8,637 nucleotides of DNA from DATGWF01 sp035299585 (GTDB lineage: Bacteria; Actinomycetota; Actinomycetes; Actinomycetales; Microbacteriaceae): NCBI GenBank assembly GCA_035299585.1, contig DATGWF010000060.1, positions 1 through 8,637 on the forward strand, in the 5' to 3' direction. How positions within the stretch are numbered: the stretch's first letter is position 1; each line of letters opens with the position of its first letter. The position numbers were made by a program, and so were the translations under genes. The notes below the pieces were generated by a model, which searched no databases, had not been told where the DNA came from, and saw only the letters and a list, made by a program, of their open reading frames with translations. Below, one piece after another: positions 1 through 5,145 of the stretch.

Positions 1-176
1 CCGTGCGCGACAAGGAGCTGCGTCGCGGCTCCGTCCTCGAGGTTCGTGTGAACCCCGAGGACCTCGGCCGCGTCATCGGGCGTTCCGGCCGCACCGCTAC
101 GGCGCTGCGCACCGTTGTGAACGCCCTCGCAGGGGATCGCCGGGTGCGTGTCGACGTCGTCGACACCGACGCCTAA
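1..176 (+). CDS. khpA: KH-domain RNA-binding protein (KhpA-like), C-terminal part only
   Basis: This is the last 58 codons or so of a gene that begins before the window. The frame with complete codons from base 3 ends at TAA 174-176. The visible protein reads through a clear KH-domain core, with the GxxG loop inside VIGRSGRTA, followed by a helix (ALRTVVNALAG) and a final beta strand rich in Val and Asp (RVRVDVVD). KhpA proteins are very small, about 75-80 residues, with a single KH domain that binds RNA; in several Gram-positive bacteria they partner KhpB/Jag. The position between rpsP (presumably upstream, not seen) and rimM is the usual actinobacterial place for this gene. Its stop codon shares one base with the rimM start (TAATG), so the two are probably translationally coupled. 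The family call is firm; the N-terminus cannot be judged. Confidence 0.9.
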   Translation, partial: VRDKELRRGSVLEVRVNPEDLGRVIGRSGRTATALRTVVNALAGDRRVRVDVVDTDA

Positions 177-742
177 TGCCCGAAAAGACCGCGAACGGCA
201 GCGTTCGCGTCGGTCGACTCACCAAAGCGCACGGACTCAAGGGCGCGCTCAAGGTGGAGCTCTACACCGATATTCCTGAGCAACGTTTCCAACCCGGTGC
301 GACCTTCTCGTTGCAGGTTCCCGACGATTCGCCGTGGAACGGGAAATCCCTCGAGCTCATCGAGCTGCGTTGGTACAACGAGCAGCCCGTTGCATTCTTC
401 GTTGGCGTCACCGATCGCACGGCCGCCGAAACCCTCGCTCGCGCCATTCTCTGGATCGATGAGGACGCCGCATCGGCGATCGTGGAGGAGAATGCGTGGT
501 TCGACCACCAACTGGTCGGCCTCTCGGTCGTCCACGAGGGTCGCACCATCGGTACGGTCAAGGTCGTTGATCACCTGCCCGCACAGGATTTGTTGATCGT
601 TTCAGTCGATGGCCGTGACGTCATGATCCCATTTGTCTCCGCAATCGTCCCCGAAGTCGACGTTGCGGCCGGGACCATCACCATCACTCCGCCGCCGGGT
701 CTCCTCGAGGAGTTGCCGAGCGAGGATGACGCCGCGGAGTAA
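176..742 (+). CDS. rimM: Ribosome maturation factor RimM
   Basis: This is a 188-residue protein. RimM binds ribosomal protein S19 in the 30S subunit and helps mature the 16S rRNA 3' (head) domain. The N-terminal RimM domain is recognisable from VGRLTKAHGLKGALKVELYTD-like sequence at residues 12-32. A C-terminal PRC-barrel follows, starting near WFDHQLVGL (about residue 108) and containing the QDLLIV and VMIPFV strands and a PPPGLLEEL end. The length is normal for the family. The ATG at 176 shares its A with the khpA stop TAA. No Shine-Dalgarno sequence is visible just upstream, so translation probably depends on ribosomes finishing khpA. trmD begins 4 bases after the stop, as in the widespread rimM-trmD pair. 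Confidence 0.97.
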   Translation: MPEKTANGSVRVGRLTKAHGLKGALKVELYTDIPEQRFQPGATFSLQVPDDSPWNGKSLELIELRWYNEQPVAFFVGVTDRTAAETLARAILWIDEDAASAIVEENAWFDHQLVGLSVVHEGRTIGTVKVVDHLPAQDLLIVSVDGRDVMIPFVSAIVPEVDVAAGTITITPPPGLLEELPSEDDAAE

Positions 743-746
743 CGCT

Positions 747-1433
747 ATGCGCATCGACATCGTCAGCATTTTCCCGCAGTTCTTCGACACACTCGAGGTG
801 TCCCTGATCGGCAAGGCCAAATCGGCAGGGGTGCTCGAGTTTGGCGTGCATGATCTCCGCGACGACGCCCATGATGTGCACCGCACCGTCGATGACACCC
901 CGTACGGCGGAGGTGCCGGCATGGTGATGAAGCCGGAGCCGTGGGGTGAAGCGCTCGACCGAATCGTGACGCCCGAGACGGTCCTCATTGTTCCAACACC
1001 GGCCGGGACGCTCTTCACTCAGTCCACCGCTCGGGAGCTCGCGCTCAAGCCGCACCTCGTCTTCGCCTGTGGGCGGTACGAGGGCATCGACCAGCGTGTG
1101 ACCGACCACTTCGCATCGCGCATCGAAGTGCGCTCGCTCAGCATCGGTGACTACGTGCTGAACGGCGGCGAGACGGCCACCCTCGCCATGGTCGAGGCTA
1201 TCGGTCGCCTCGTGCCGGGTGTGATCGGTAACCCTGCGTCGCTCGACGAAGAGTCCCACGAGGACGGGCTACTCGAATACCCCAGCTACACCAAGCCGGC
1301 ATCGTGGCGCGGTCTCGACGTTCCCGAGGTTCTGCTGAGTGGCAATCACGGAGCGATTGCGCGCTGGCGACACGAACAGCGGGTCGCCCGCACGCGCGCG
1401 AATCGTCCCGAGCTGCTGGGCGACCAGGCATAA
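747..1433 (+). CDS. trmD: tRNA (guanine-N1-)-methyltransferase TrmD
   Basis: This 228-residue SPOUT-class enzyme uses S-adenosylmethionine to make m1G37 in tRNAs with G36-G37, which prevents +1 frameshifting. Signature motifs are PYGGGAGMVM (residues 52-61), CGRYEGIDQRV (108-118) and SIGDYVLNGGETA (132-144), which belong to the trefoil-knot SAM site, and GLLEYPSYTKP (174-184) near the tRNA-binding region. The start at 747 is chosen because the protein then opens with the family's typical MRIDIVSIFPQFF. GGAG at 736-739 also lies 7 bases upstream, overlapping the rimM stop. An in-frame ATG at 633 would run deep into rimM and is not credible. At the position aligned with the E. coli general base Asp169, this protein appears to carry Glu169 (context EESHEDG); see findings. 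The gene ends 3 bases from the convergent map gene, with no terminator in between. Confidence 0.97.
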   Translation: MRIDIVSIFPQFFDTLEVSLIGKAKSAGVLEFGVHDLRDDAHDVHRTVDDTPYGGGAGMVMKPEPWGEALDRIVTPETVLIVPTPAGTLFTQSTARELALKPHLVFACGRYEGIDQRVTDHFASRIEVRSLSIGDYVLNGGETATLAMVEAIGRLVPGVIGNPASLDEESHEDGLLEYPSYTKPASWRGLDVPEVLLSGNHGAIARWRHEQRVARTRANRPELLGDQA

Positions 1434-1436
1434 CCC

Positions 1437-2231
1437 CTAATCGCGAGCGGTCAGGACGATCGGTCCGGACTCCGTAATGGCGACCGTGTGTTCAACGTGT
1501 GCGCCGCGAGAGCCGTCCGCGCTGCGCAGGGTCCAACCGTCGGAATCGGTGAAGATTTCGTCGGTGGTCTCGAGGAACCACGGTTCAATCGCCACAACCA
1601 ATCCGGGCTTGAGTGGCAGACCGCGTCCCGGGCGACCGTTGTTGGCGATGTGGGGCTCGCCGTGCATGGTCCGACCCACGCCGTGGCCACCAAAGTCGGT
1701 GTTGACCGACAATCCGTGCTGCTGAGCGTATCGGCCAATTGCGGCGGAAATATCGCCGATGCGATTGCCGACGGTTGCGGCGGCAATACCTCGCCGCAGC
1801 GCCTCCTCCGTGATCTCGATGAGACGTTCGTCTTGCGGCCGCGGCGTGCCGACGGTCACGGAGATGGCCGAATCGCATACCCATCCGCCCAGCGAGCAGG
1901 CGAAGTCGAGGCTCAGCAGATCGCCGTCCTGCAGTGCATAGTCGTGGGGGAGTCCGTGCAGAACAGCGTCGTTCACGGAGGTGCAGATCACCTTGCCGAA
2001 CGGGCTGCCGCCGAAGCTCGGGTGATAGTCGATGTAGCACGACTCTGCGCCGGCGTCGCGAATCATTTTGTGCGCAATCGCGTCCAGCTCGAGCAGGTTG
2101 ACTCCCACCTTGGCCGCGGCGGAGGTTGCCTTCAGAACGTCGGCGACCAAGCGTCCCACCGGACGCATTTCATCGATTTCGGCGGGGGTGCGAAGTTCAA
2201 TCACGGAATATCCAATCTGCTGTGGGTCCAT
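1437..2231 (-). CDS. map: Type I methionine aminopeptidase
   Basis: This 264-residue enzyme removes the initiator methionine from nascent proteins with small second residues. All five metal ligands of the pita-bread fold are present: Asp109 (LSLDF), Asp120 (WVCDSA), His183 (GGHGVGR), Glu216 (AIEPW) and Glu247 (HVEHT). The conserved substrate-binding His92 (VLHGLP) is also there. There is no N-terminal zinc-finger or SH3-binding extension, so this is the short form. The start at 2231 (M-DPQQIGYSV) is preferred: it gives a normal length and has GAGG about 9 bases upstream on the minus strand. The frame stays open to 2357, but that extension has low family likeness. The gene is on the minus strand between trmD and rplS, tail to tail with trmD and head to head with rplS. 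Its ATG lies within one arm of an inverted repeat. Actinobacteria commonly carry a second map near secY/adk; that cannot be seen here. Confidence 0.97.
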   Translation of the reverse strand: MDPQQIGYSVIELRTPAEIDEMRPVGRLVADVLKATSAAAKVGVNLLELDAIAHKMIRDAGAESCYIDYHPSFGGSPFGKVICTSVNDAVLHGLPHDYALQDGDLLSLDFACSLGGWVCDSAISVTVGTPRPQDERLIEITEEALRRGIAAATVGNRIGDISAAIGRYAQQHGLSVNTDFGGHGVGRTMHGEPHIANNGRPGRGLPLKPGLVVAIEPWFLETTDEIFTDSDGWTLRSADGSRGAHVEHTVAITESGPIVLTARD

Positions 2232-2289
2232 TCTGTCAGTCCTCGGTGGGCCGCCGGTTTGCCGCGGTGCCCGTGTCATGACAGAATGG
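2228..2289 (-). promoter_or_regulatory. Perfect 11-bp inverted repeat spanning the map start codon
   Basis: The bases CCATTCTGTCA at 2228-2238 and TGACAGAATGG at 2279-2289 are exact reverse complements, separated by 40 bases. On a map transcript starting upstream of 2290, the 3' arm would contain the map ATG. Within the loop, bases 2248-2254 and 2264-2272 can form a second, GC-rich hairpin of 7 pairs with a 2-base bulge. The putative Shine-Dalgarno GAGG (complement of 2241-2244) would sit between the two stems. A 10-bp palindrome, TGTCATGACA (2274-2283), overlaps the outer arm. The pairing is directly visible. A role in hiding the start codon, or as a protein operator, is inference, and the map transcription start is unknown. 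Confidence 0.45.
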
Positions 2290-2367
2290 GACTTCGTGCC
2301 GTCGCACATCTCTGCCTCCGGGGAGAGTGCGCGATGAGAATCGCCGGCACGCTTCACATCAAACTTC

Positions 2368-2373
2368 TATTTT
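2368..2373 (+). promoter_or_regulatory. Candidate -10 element for rplS
   Basis: TATTTT fits the loose actinobacterial TANNNT -10 pattern and lies in the only AT-rich patch of the 180-base divergent map/rplS region (about 2358-2376). It would give an rplS leader of about 30 bases. There is no recognisable -35 hexamer at the proper distance. The TTCACA at 2353-2358 is only 9 bases away, too close to serve. The rest of the gap holds the map-side inverted repeat and a small imperfect hairpin at 2310-2327 (CTCT/AGAG ends). I saw no leader resembling a known L19 autoregulatory motif, though that cannot be excluded by eye. Confidence 0.3.
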
Positions 2374-2411
2374 GTGTGTGACCGGAGCGCAGACACAGAG
2401 AGTGAATCATC

Positions 2412-2759
2412 ATGCAGCTTCTCGACGCAGTCGACGCCGCCAGCCTCCGCTCTGACATCCCGGACTTCCGTCCCGGTGACACCGTCAAGGTGCACGTCAA
2501 CATCATCGAAGGTAACCGCTCGCGCATCCAGGTGTTCCAGGGTGTCGTGATTGCCCGCGCCGGTGAGGGCGTCCGTGAGACCTTCACCGTCCGCAAGGTC
2601 AGCTTCCAGGTCGGCGTTGAGCGTATCTTCCCCGTTCACTCGCCGGTCATCGACCACATTGAGCTCGTGACCCGCGGTGACGTCCGTCGCGCCAAGCTCT
2701 ACTACCTCCGCGAACTCCGTGGCAAGAAGGCCAAGATCAAGGAAAAGCGCGAGAACTAA
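2412..2759 (+). CDS. rplS: 50S ribosomal protein L19 (bL19)
   Basis: This 115-residue protein sits at the 30S-50S interface of the ribosome, near bridge B8. The family sequence is clear throughout: PDFRPGDTVKVHV (residues 17-29), EGNRSRIQVFQGVVIAR (33-49), FTVRKVSFQVGVERIFP (58-74), IELVTRGDVRRAKLYYLR (83-100) and a basic tail (RGKKAKIKEKREN). The length is typical. Its codons are biased towards C-ending types (GTC, CGC, AAG, ATC), as expected for a highly expressed gene. The Shine-Dalgarno is weak (AGAGAGTG about 6-8 bases upstream of the ATG). In many bacteria rplS directly follows trmD, but here map on the other strand separates them, so rplS must have its own promoter. A strong intrinsic terminator follows 12 bases after the stop, making a one-gene transcript likely. 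Confidence 0.98.
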   Translation: MQLLDAVDAASLRSDIPDFRPGDTVKVHVNIIEGNRSRIQVFQGVVIARAGEGVRETFTVRKVSFQVGVERIFPVHSPVIDHIELVTRGDVRRAKLYYLRELRGKKAKIKEKREN

Positions 2760-2771
2760 ATCCGTTCTTCT

Positions 2772-2812
2772 CGATGGGCTGTCAGCAACGCTGGCGGCCC
2801 ATCGTGTTTTTT
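2772..2812 (+). terminator. Strong intrinsic terminator after rplS
   Basis: Bases 2772-2786 and 2790-2804 form an unbroken 15-bp stem. The outer 8 pairs (CGATGGGC/GCCCATCG) and inner 4 pairs (CAGC/GCTG) are perfect, joined by a UGU/GCG segment giving U-G, G-C, U-G pairs. The loop is AAC. A run of six T (2807-2812) follows two bases later. This is the clearest Rho-independent terminator in the window and it separates rplS from lepB. Confidence 0.93.
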
Positions 2813-2856
2813 CTGAGAGTATCGGCCCGCACAACCCAGTTGCCGCGCGGCCAGGA

Positions 2857-2862
2857 TAGCCT
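2857..2862 (+). promoter_or_regulatory. Candidate -10 element upstream of lepB
   Basis: TAGCCT matches the TANNNT actinobacterial -10 pattern. It lies in the 90-base gap between the rplS terminator and lepB, where a promoter is needed because the terminator should stop read-through. The nearest -35-like hexamer, TTGCCG at 2840-2845, is only 11 bases away, so the match is poor. The element is also inside a small inverted repeat, CCAGG-atag-CCTGG (2851-2864), which could instead be an operator or a chance hairpin. Confidence 0.28.
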
Positions 2863-2893
2863 GGTGAAGCGGCGGGCACCCGTCGGCAAAGTA

Positions 2894-2897
2894 GAGG
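2894..2897 (+). promoter_or_regulatory. Ribosome binding site that sets the lepB start
   Basis: GAGG within AGAGGAA lies 5 bases before ATG 2903. It supports that start over the in-frame ATG at 2774, which is inside the rplS terminator stem. Confidence 0.7.
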
Positions 2898-2902
2898 AAC
2901 GC

Positions 2903-3712
2903 ATGAGCAACGAATCTGTGGGCGACACCGCGCCAGACCTAGCGGCCCAGGGGGACGACGGCGCGCACACCGTCGAGGAGTCCACTCCGGCACCGCCTGC
3001 GCGGCCCTCGAAACGCTCCGGCGCGATGAACTTTGCCCGCGATGTGCTCGTCATTGTGTTGAGCGCCATCGTCATCTCTTTTCTGATCAAGACGTTCCTG
3101 GTTCGCTCGTTCTACATTCCGTCGGCATCGATGGAAAACACGCTCATGATCAACGACCGCATCATGGTCAATCAACTCGTTCCCAAGGTGTGGGGGCTCG
3201 AACGAGGCGATGTCGTCGTCTTTAGTGATCCGGGTGGCTGGCTCGCCGGACAGGCTCAGGCCCAAAAGACCCCGACCCCATTGCAGGCCTTTGTCGAGGG
3301 CGCCCTTTCGATTGTGGGCCTGACCGCGCCCGATTCGAACGATCACCTCGTCAAGCGCGTCATCGGGCTCCCCGGCGACCACGTCACGTGCTGTACGACG
3401 GAAGGGCTTGTCGAGATCAACGGCGTCCCCATCGAAGAGCCCTACGTGCGCAAGCCAGAGGGCCAGCTCAACAATGCGAGCACCTTCGACGAGACCGTGC
3501 CGGCGAACTCCCTCTTTGTCATGGGCGACAACCGCAACCAGTCGAAGGATTCTCGATATCAGAAGAACACCCCGCTGGGCGGATTTGTGCCGGTCAGTAA
3601 CGTTGTCGGCGTCGCCTTCGTGATTACCTGGCCGGTCGACCGCTGGTCATGGGTGAGCAATTATTCGCCGAACTTCTCCGAAGTGCCGGCTGCGACCACC
3701 TCGGGACCGTAG
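2903..3712 (+). CDS. lepB: Signal peptidase I (leader peptidase)
   Basis: This 269-residue membrane serine protease cleaves signal peptides from exported proteins on the outer face of the membrane. It opens with an acidic, proline-rich cytoplasmic segment (residues 1-45). One transmembrane helix follows (about 47-67, DVLVIVLSAIVISFLIKTFLV). Box B then carries the nucleophile Ser76 (IPSASMENTL), and box D the general-base Lys151 (LVKRVIGLPGD). The terminal box E is GDNRNQSKDSR (208-218). The Ser/Lys dyad is intact. Between boxes C and D there is an insert of roughly 35 residues (about 112-146), often seen in actinobacterial enzymes. A Cys163-Cys164 pair follows box D. The terminator upstream suggests lepB begins a new transcript. 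Its TAG stop shares a base with the proposed rnhB GTG start. Confidence 0.97.
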   Translation: MSNESVGDTAPDLAAQGDDGAHTVEESTPAPPARPSKRSGAMNFARDVLVIVLSAIVISFLIKTFLVRSFYIPSASMENTLMINDRIMVNQLVPKVWGLERGDVVVFSDPGGWLAGQAQAQKTPTPLQAFVEGALSIVGLTAPDSNDHLVKRVIGLPGDHVTCCTTEGLVEINGVPIEEPYVRKPEGQLNNASTFDETVPANSLFVMGDNRNQSKDSRYQKNTPLGGFVPVSNVVGVAFVITWPVDRWSWVSNYSPNFSEVPAATTSGP

Positions 3713-4362
3713 TGGTAGTCGAAGCTCGCGAAGACGTCGAGCTCGAGCTGCATCGCGAGGGCTTTGGGTTCGTCATCGGCATGGACGAAGTCGGTCGCGG
3801 TGCCATCGCAGGCCCGGTCGTCGTCGTGGCCGTCGCCAGACGCATCGACAGTGCCGCCGCTCCAGCCGGATTGCGCGATTCCAAACTGCTCAGCATCAAT
3901 CAGCGCGAACGACTCGCGCCCGTGGCCGCTTCGTGGGCACACGCCTGGGCTCTCGGATCGGCGAGCGCGATGGAAGTCGACGCGCACGGAATTGTCCCGG
4001 CCCTCCGCCTTGCTGGAACGCGAGCCCTCGAACAGTTGTGGGACCAGGGTCTTCCGCCGCGGCACAGCGTGGTGCTCCTCGACGGCACACACAACTGGCT
4101 CGGCGGCATCAACCCGGCCCCGGCGGCCATTCGCGTTCGCGCGAAAGCCGATCGCGATTGCGCTGTGGTCGCAGCGGCCTCCGTCATCGCGAAGGTCGAG
4201 CGTGATCGCGAAATGACCCTCGCCGCAGCCCAGGCACCTGCCTACGGATGGGAACGCAACAAGGGGTACGGAAGCGCCGAACATCTTGAGGCGGTTGCCC
4301 GGCACGGAGTGCACCCGATGCATCGGGCCAGCTGGATTCGCTCCACCGAGCCAACGCCATAG
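3712..4362 (+). CDS. rnhB: Ribonuclease HII
   Basis: RNase HII cuts RNA-DNA hybrids and starts removal of single ribonucleotides from DNA. With the start chosen here the protein has 216 residues. The four catalytic acidic residues are present: Asp25 and Glu26 (GMDEVGRG), Asp124 (LLDGTHNW) and Asp147 (AKADRDC). The DSKLLS motif (56-61) and AAASVIAKVERDR region (about 153-165) also fit. The GTG at 3712 overlaps the lepB stop as TAGTG and gives an N-terminus (MVVEAREDVELEL) like relatives as I recall them. An ATG at 3649 would instead overlap lepB by 64 bases. No strong Shine-Dalgarno precedes the GTG, which fits coupling to lepB translation. The family call is firm, the start less so. Confidence 0.95.
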   Translation: MVVEAREDVELELHREGFGFVIGMDEVGRGAIAGPVVVVAVARRIDSAAAPAGLRDSKLLSINQRERLAPVAASWAHAWALGSASAMEVDAHGIVPALRLAGTRALEQLWDQGLPPRHSVVLLDGTHNWLGGINPAPAAIRVRAKADRDCAVVAAASVIAKVERDREMTLAAAQAPAYGWERNKGYGSAEHLEAVARHGVHPMHRASWIRSTEPTP

Positions 4363-4372
4363 GATATGAACG

Positions 4373-4696
4373 ATGGACGAGGACGAATTCGACGATTACG
4401 ACCGCGAAGCGGAACTCGCGCTGTACCGTGAGTACCGCGATGTCGTGAGCCAGTTCTCCTACGTCATCGAGACCGAGCGTCGGTTCTATCTTGCGAACGA
4501 TGTGCAGGTCGAACGTCGGGACACCGCGACAGACTTTTACTTCGAGATCACGATGAAGGATGTCTGGGTGTGGGACGTGTATCGAGCCGACCGTTTCGTG
4601 AAATCGGTCCGCGTGCTCACCTTCAAGGACGTCAATGTCGAAGAGCTCGCGTCGCGCGACTTCGAGCTCCCGAAGGAACTCGCACTCGACGAGTAG
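4373..4696 (+). CDS. DUF2469 family protein, function unknown
   Basis: This 107-residue soluble protein has a very acidic N-terminus (MDEDEFDDYDREAELALYRE). Its middle is rich in aromatic residues (FSYVIETERRFYLAN, TDFYFEI, DVWVWDVYR), and it ends in an acidic tail. No membrane segment, signal peptide, Cys cluster or nucleotide-binding motif is visible. It matches the DUF2469 family, which is conserved in Actinobacteria immediately after rnhB and has no established function to my knowledge. The start is supported by AGGA at 4361-4364, 8 bases upstream and overlapping the rnhB stop. An ATG at 4366 is out of frame. Conserved linkage with rnhB, yraN and dprA suggests, but does not prove, a link to nucleic-acid metabolism. 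Confidence 0.9.
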   Translation: MDEDEFDDYDREAELALYREYRDVVSQFSYVIETERRFYLANDVQVERRDTATDFYFEITMKDVWVWDVYRADRFVKSVRVLTFKDVNVEELASRDFELPKELALDE

Positions 4697-4720
4697 TTCG
4701 GGTTCTGCACGGCTCGTTCC

Positions 4721-4751
4721 GGAGCACAGTGCGCCGTCCGCAGTGCACTCC
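4721..4751 (+). other. Imperfect hairpin in the DUF2469-yraN gap
   Basis: Within the 92-base gap, GGAG (4721-4724) can pair with CTCC (4748-4751), CA (4727-4728) with TG (4744-4745) and TGCG (4730-4733) with CGCA (4739-4742). That makes 10 of 13 pairs around a 5-base loop. No T-run follows, so it is not an intrinsic terminator. It could be an RNA-processing or stability element, or chance in GC-rich DNA. Nothing else is evident in this gap apart from the yraN ribosome binding site. Confidence 0.25.
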
Positions 4752-4777
4752 CCGGAAGTAGGCGAACCGCCTCAACC

Positions 4778-4780
4778 AGG
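4778..4780 (+). promoter_or_regulatory. Short Shine-Dalgarno that decides the yraN start
   Basis: AGG within CCAGG lies 8 bases before GTG 4789 but only 2 bases before the alternative in-frame GTG 4783. This favours 4789. Confidence 0.4.
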
Positions 4781-4788
4781 CTGTGCGT

Positions 4789-5145
4789 GTGAACACTCGA
4801 ATCGCCCTTGGAGCCGCGGGCGAGTCCCTCGCTGCGGCCTATCTCGAATCCCACGAATTGCGCATCTTGGAGCGCAATTGGCGCTGCCATGCTGGCGAGA
4901 TTGACATCGTCGCTACGCAGCATTCCGAACTCGTCATCGTCGAGGTCAAGACCCGCACCGGCGTGCAATTCGGACACCCGTTCGAGGCCGTTACGCCGAC
5001 GAAGCTTGCCCGTCTCTATCGCCTCGGTGTGCTGTGGGCGGCTCAGCACCGGTGGCGCGGTCCCATGCGCATCGACGCAATCTCGGTCACGTTCGACCAA
5101 GCGGGCGTCCCACACATCGAGCATCTTCGCGGAGTGAGCTCGTGA
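4789..5145 (+). CDS. yraN: YraN / UPF0102 family nuclease-like protein
   Basis: This is a 118-residue protein. It has the UPF0102 pattern: a helix with GAAGESLAAAYLE (residues 8-20), then ILERNWRCHAGEIDIVA (26-42) and LVIVEVKTRTG (48-58). Asp39 followed by Glu52-x-Lys54 resembles the D-(x)n-ExK active site of the Holliday-junction-resolvase/restriction-endonuclease fold, with Glu12 as a possible fourth residue. Biochemical function remains poorly defined in the family, so a nuclease role is inference from fold and residues. GTG 4789 is preferred over GTG 4783 because of the ribosome-binding-site spacing and because MNTRIALGAAGE resembles usual family N-termini. The stop overlaps the yifB start by 4 bases (GTGA), and the yraN-yifB-dprA order is common in bacteria. 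Confidence 0.92.
   Translation: MNTRIALGAAGESLAAAYLESHELRILERNWRCHAGEIDIVATQHSELVIVEVKTRTGVQFGHPFEAVTPTKLARLYRLGVLWAAQHRWRGPMRIDAISVTFDQAGVPHIEHLRGVSS

Noticed and set aside
633..746. Upstream extension of trmD to ATG 633
   Set aside because: It lies fully inside rimM, is low-complexity Ser/Arg-rich, and the family N-terminus is at 747.
2310..2327. Small hairpin (CTCT...AGAG) in the map-rplS region as a terminator or leader
   Set aside because: It has a short stem with a mismatch, no T-run and no match to a known L19 leader. It is probably chance.
2232..2357. Upstream extension of map to 2357
   Set aside because: The extra residues do not resemble the family or a known N-terminal zinc-finger extension. 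The usual length begins at 2231.
1488..2381. 297-codon open frame on the + strand opposite map
   Set aside because: It lies antisense to a gene with a complete set of catalytic residues. The translation has no recognisable family and the open frame is explained by high-GC codon bias.
2774..2902. Upstream extension of lepB to ATG 2774
   Set aside because: It would start inside the rplS terminator stem and add a non-family N-terminus. ATG 2903 has a good ribosome binding site.
4697..4788. Possible extra small gene or intrinsic terminator between DUF2469 and yraN
   Set aside because: There is no credible reading frame with a ribosome binding site, and the imperfect hairpin has no U-tract.
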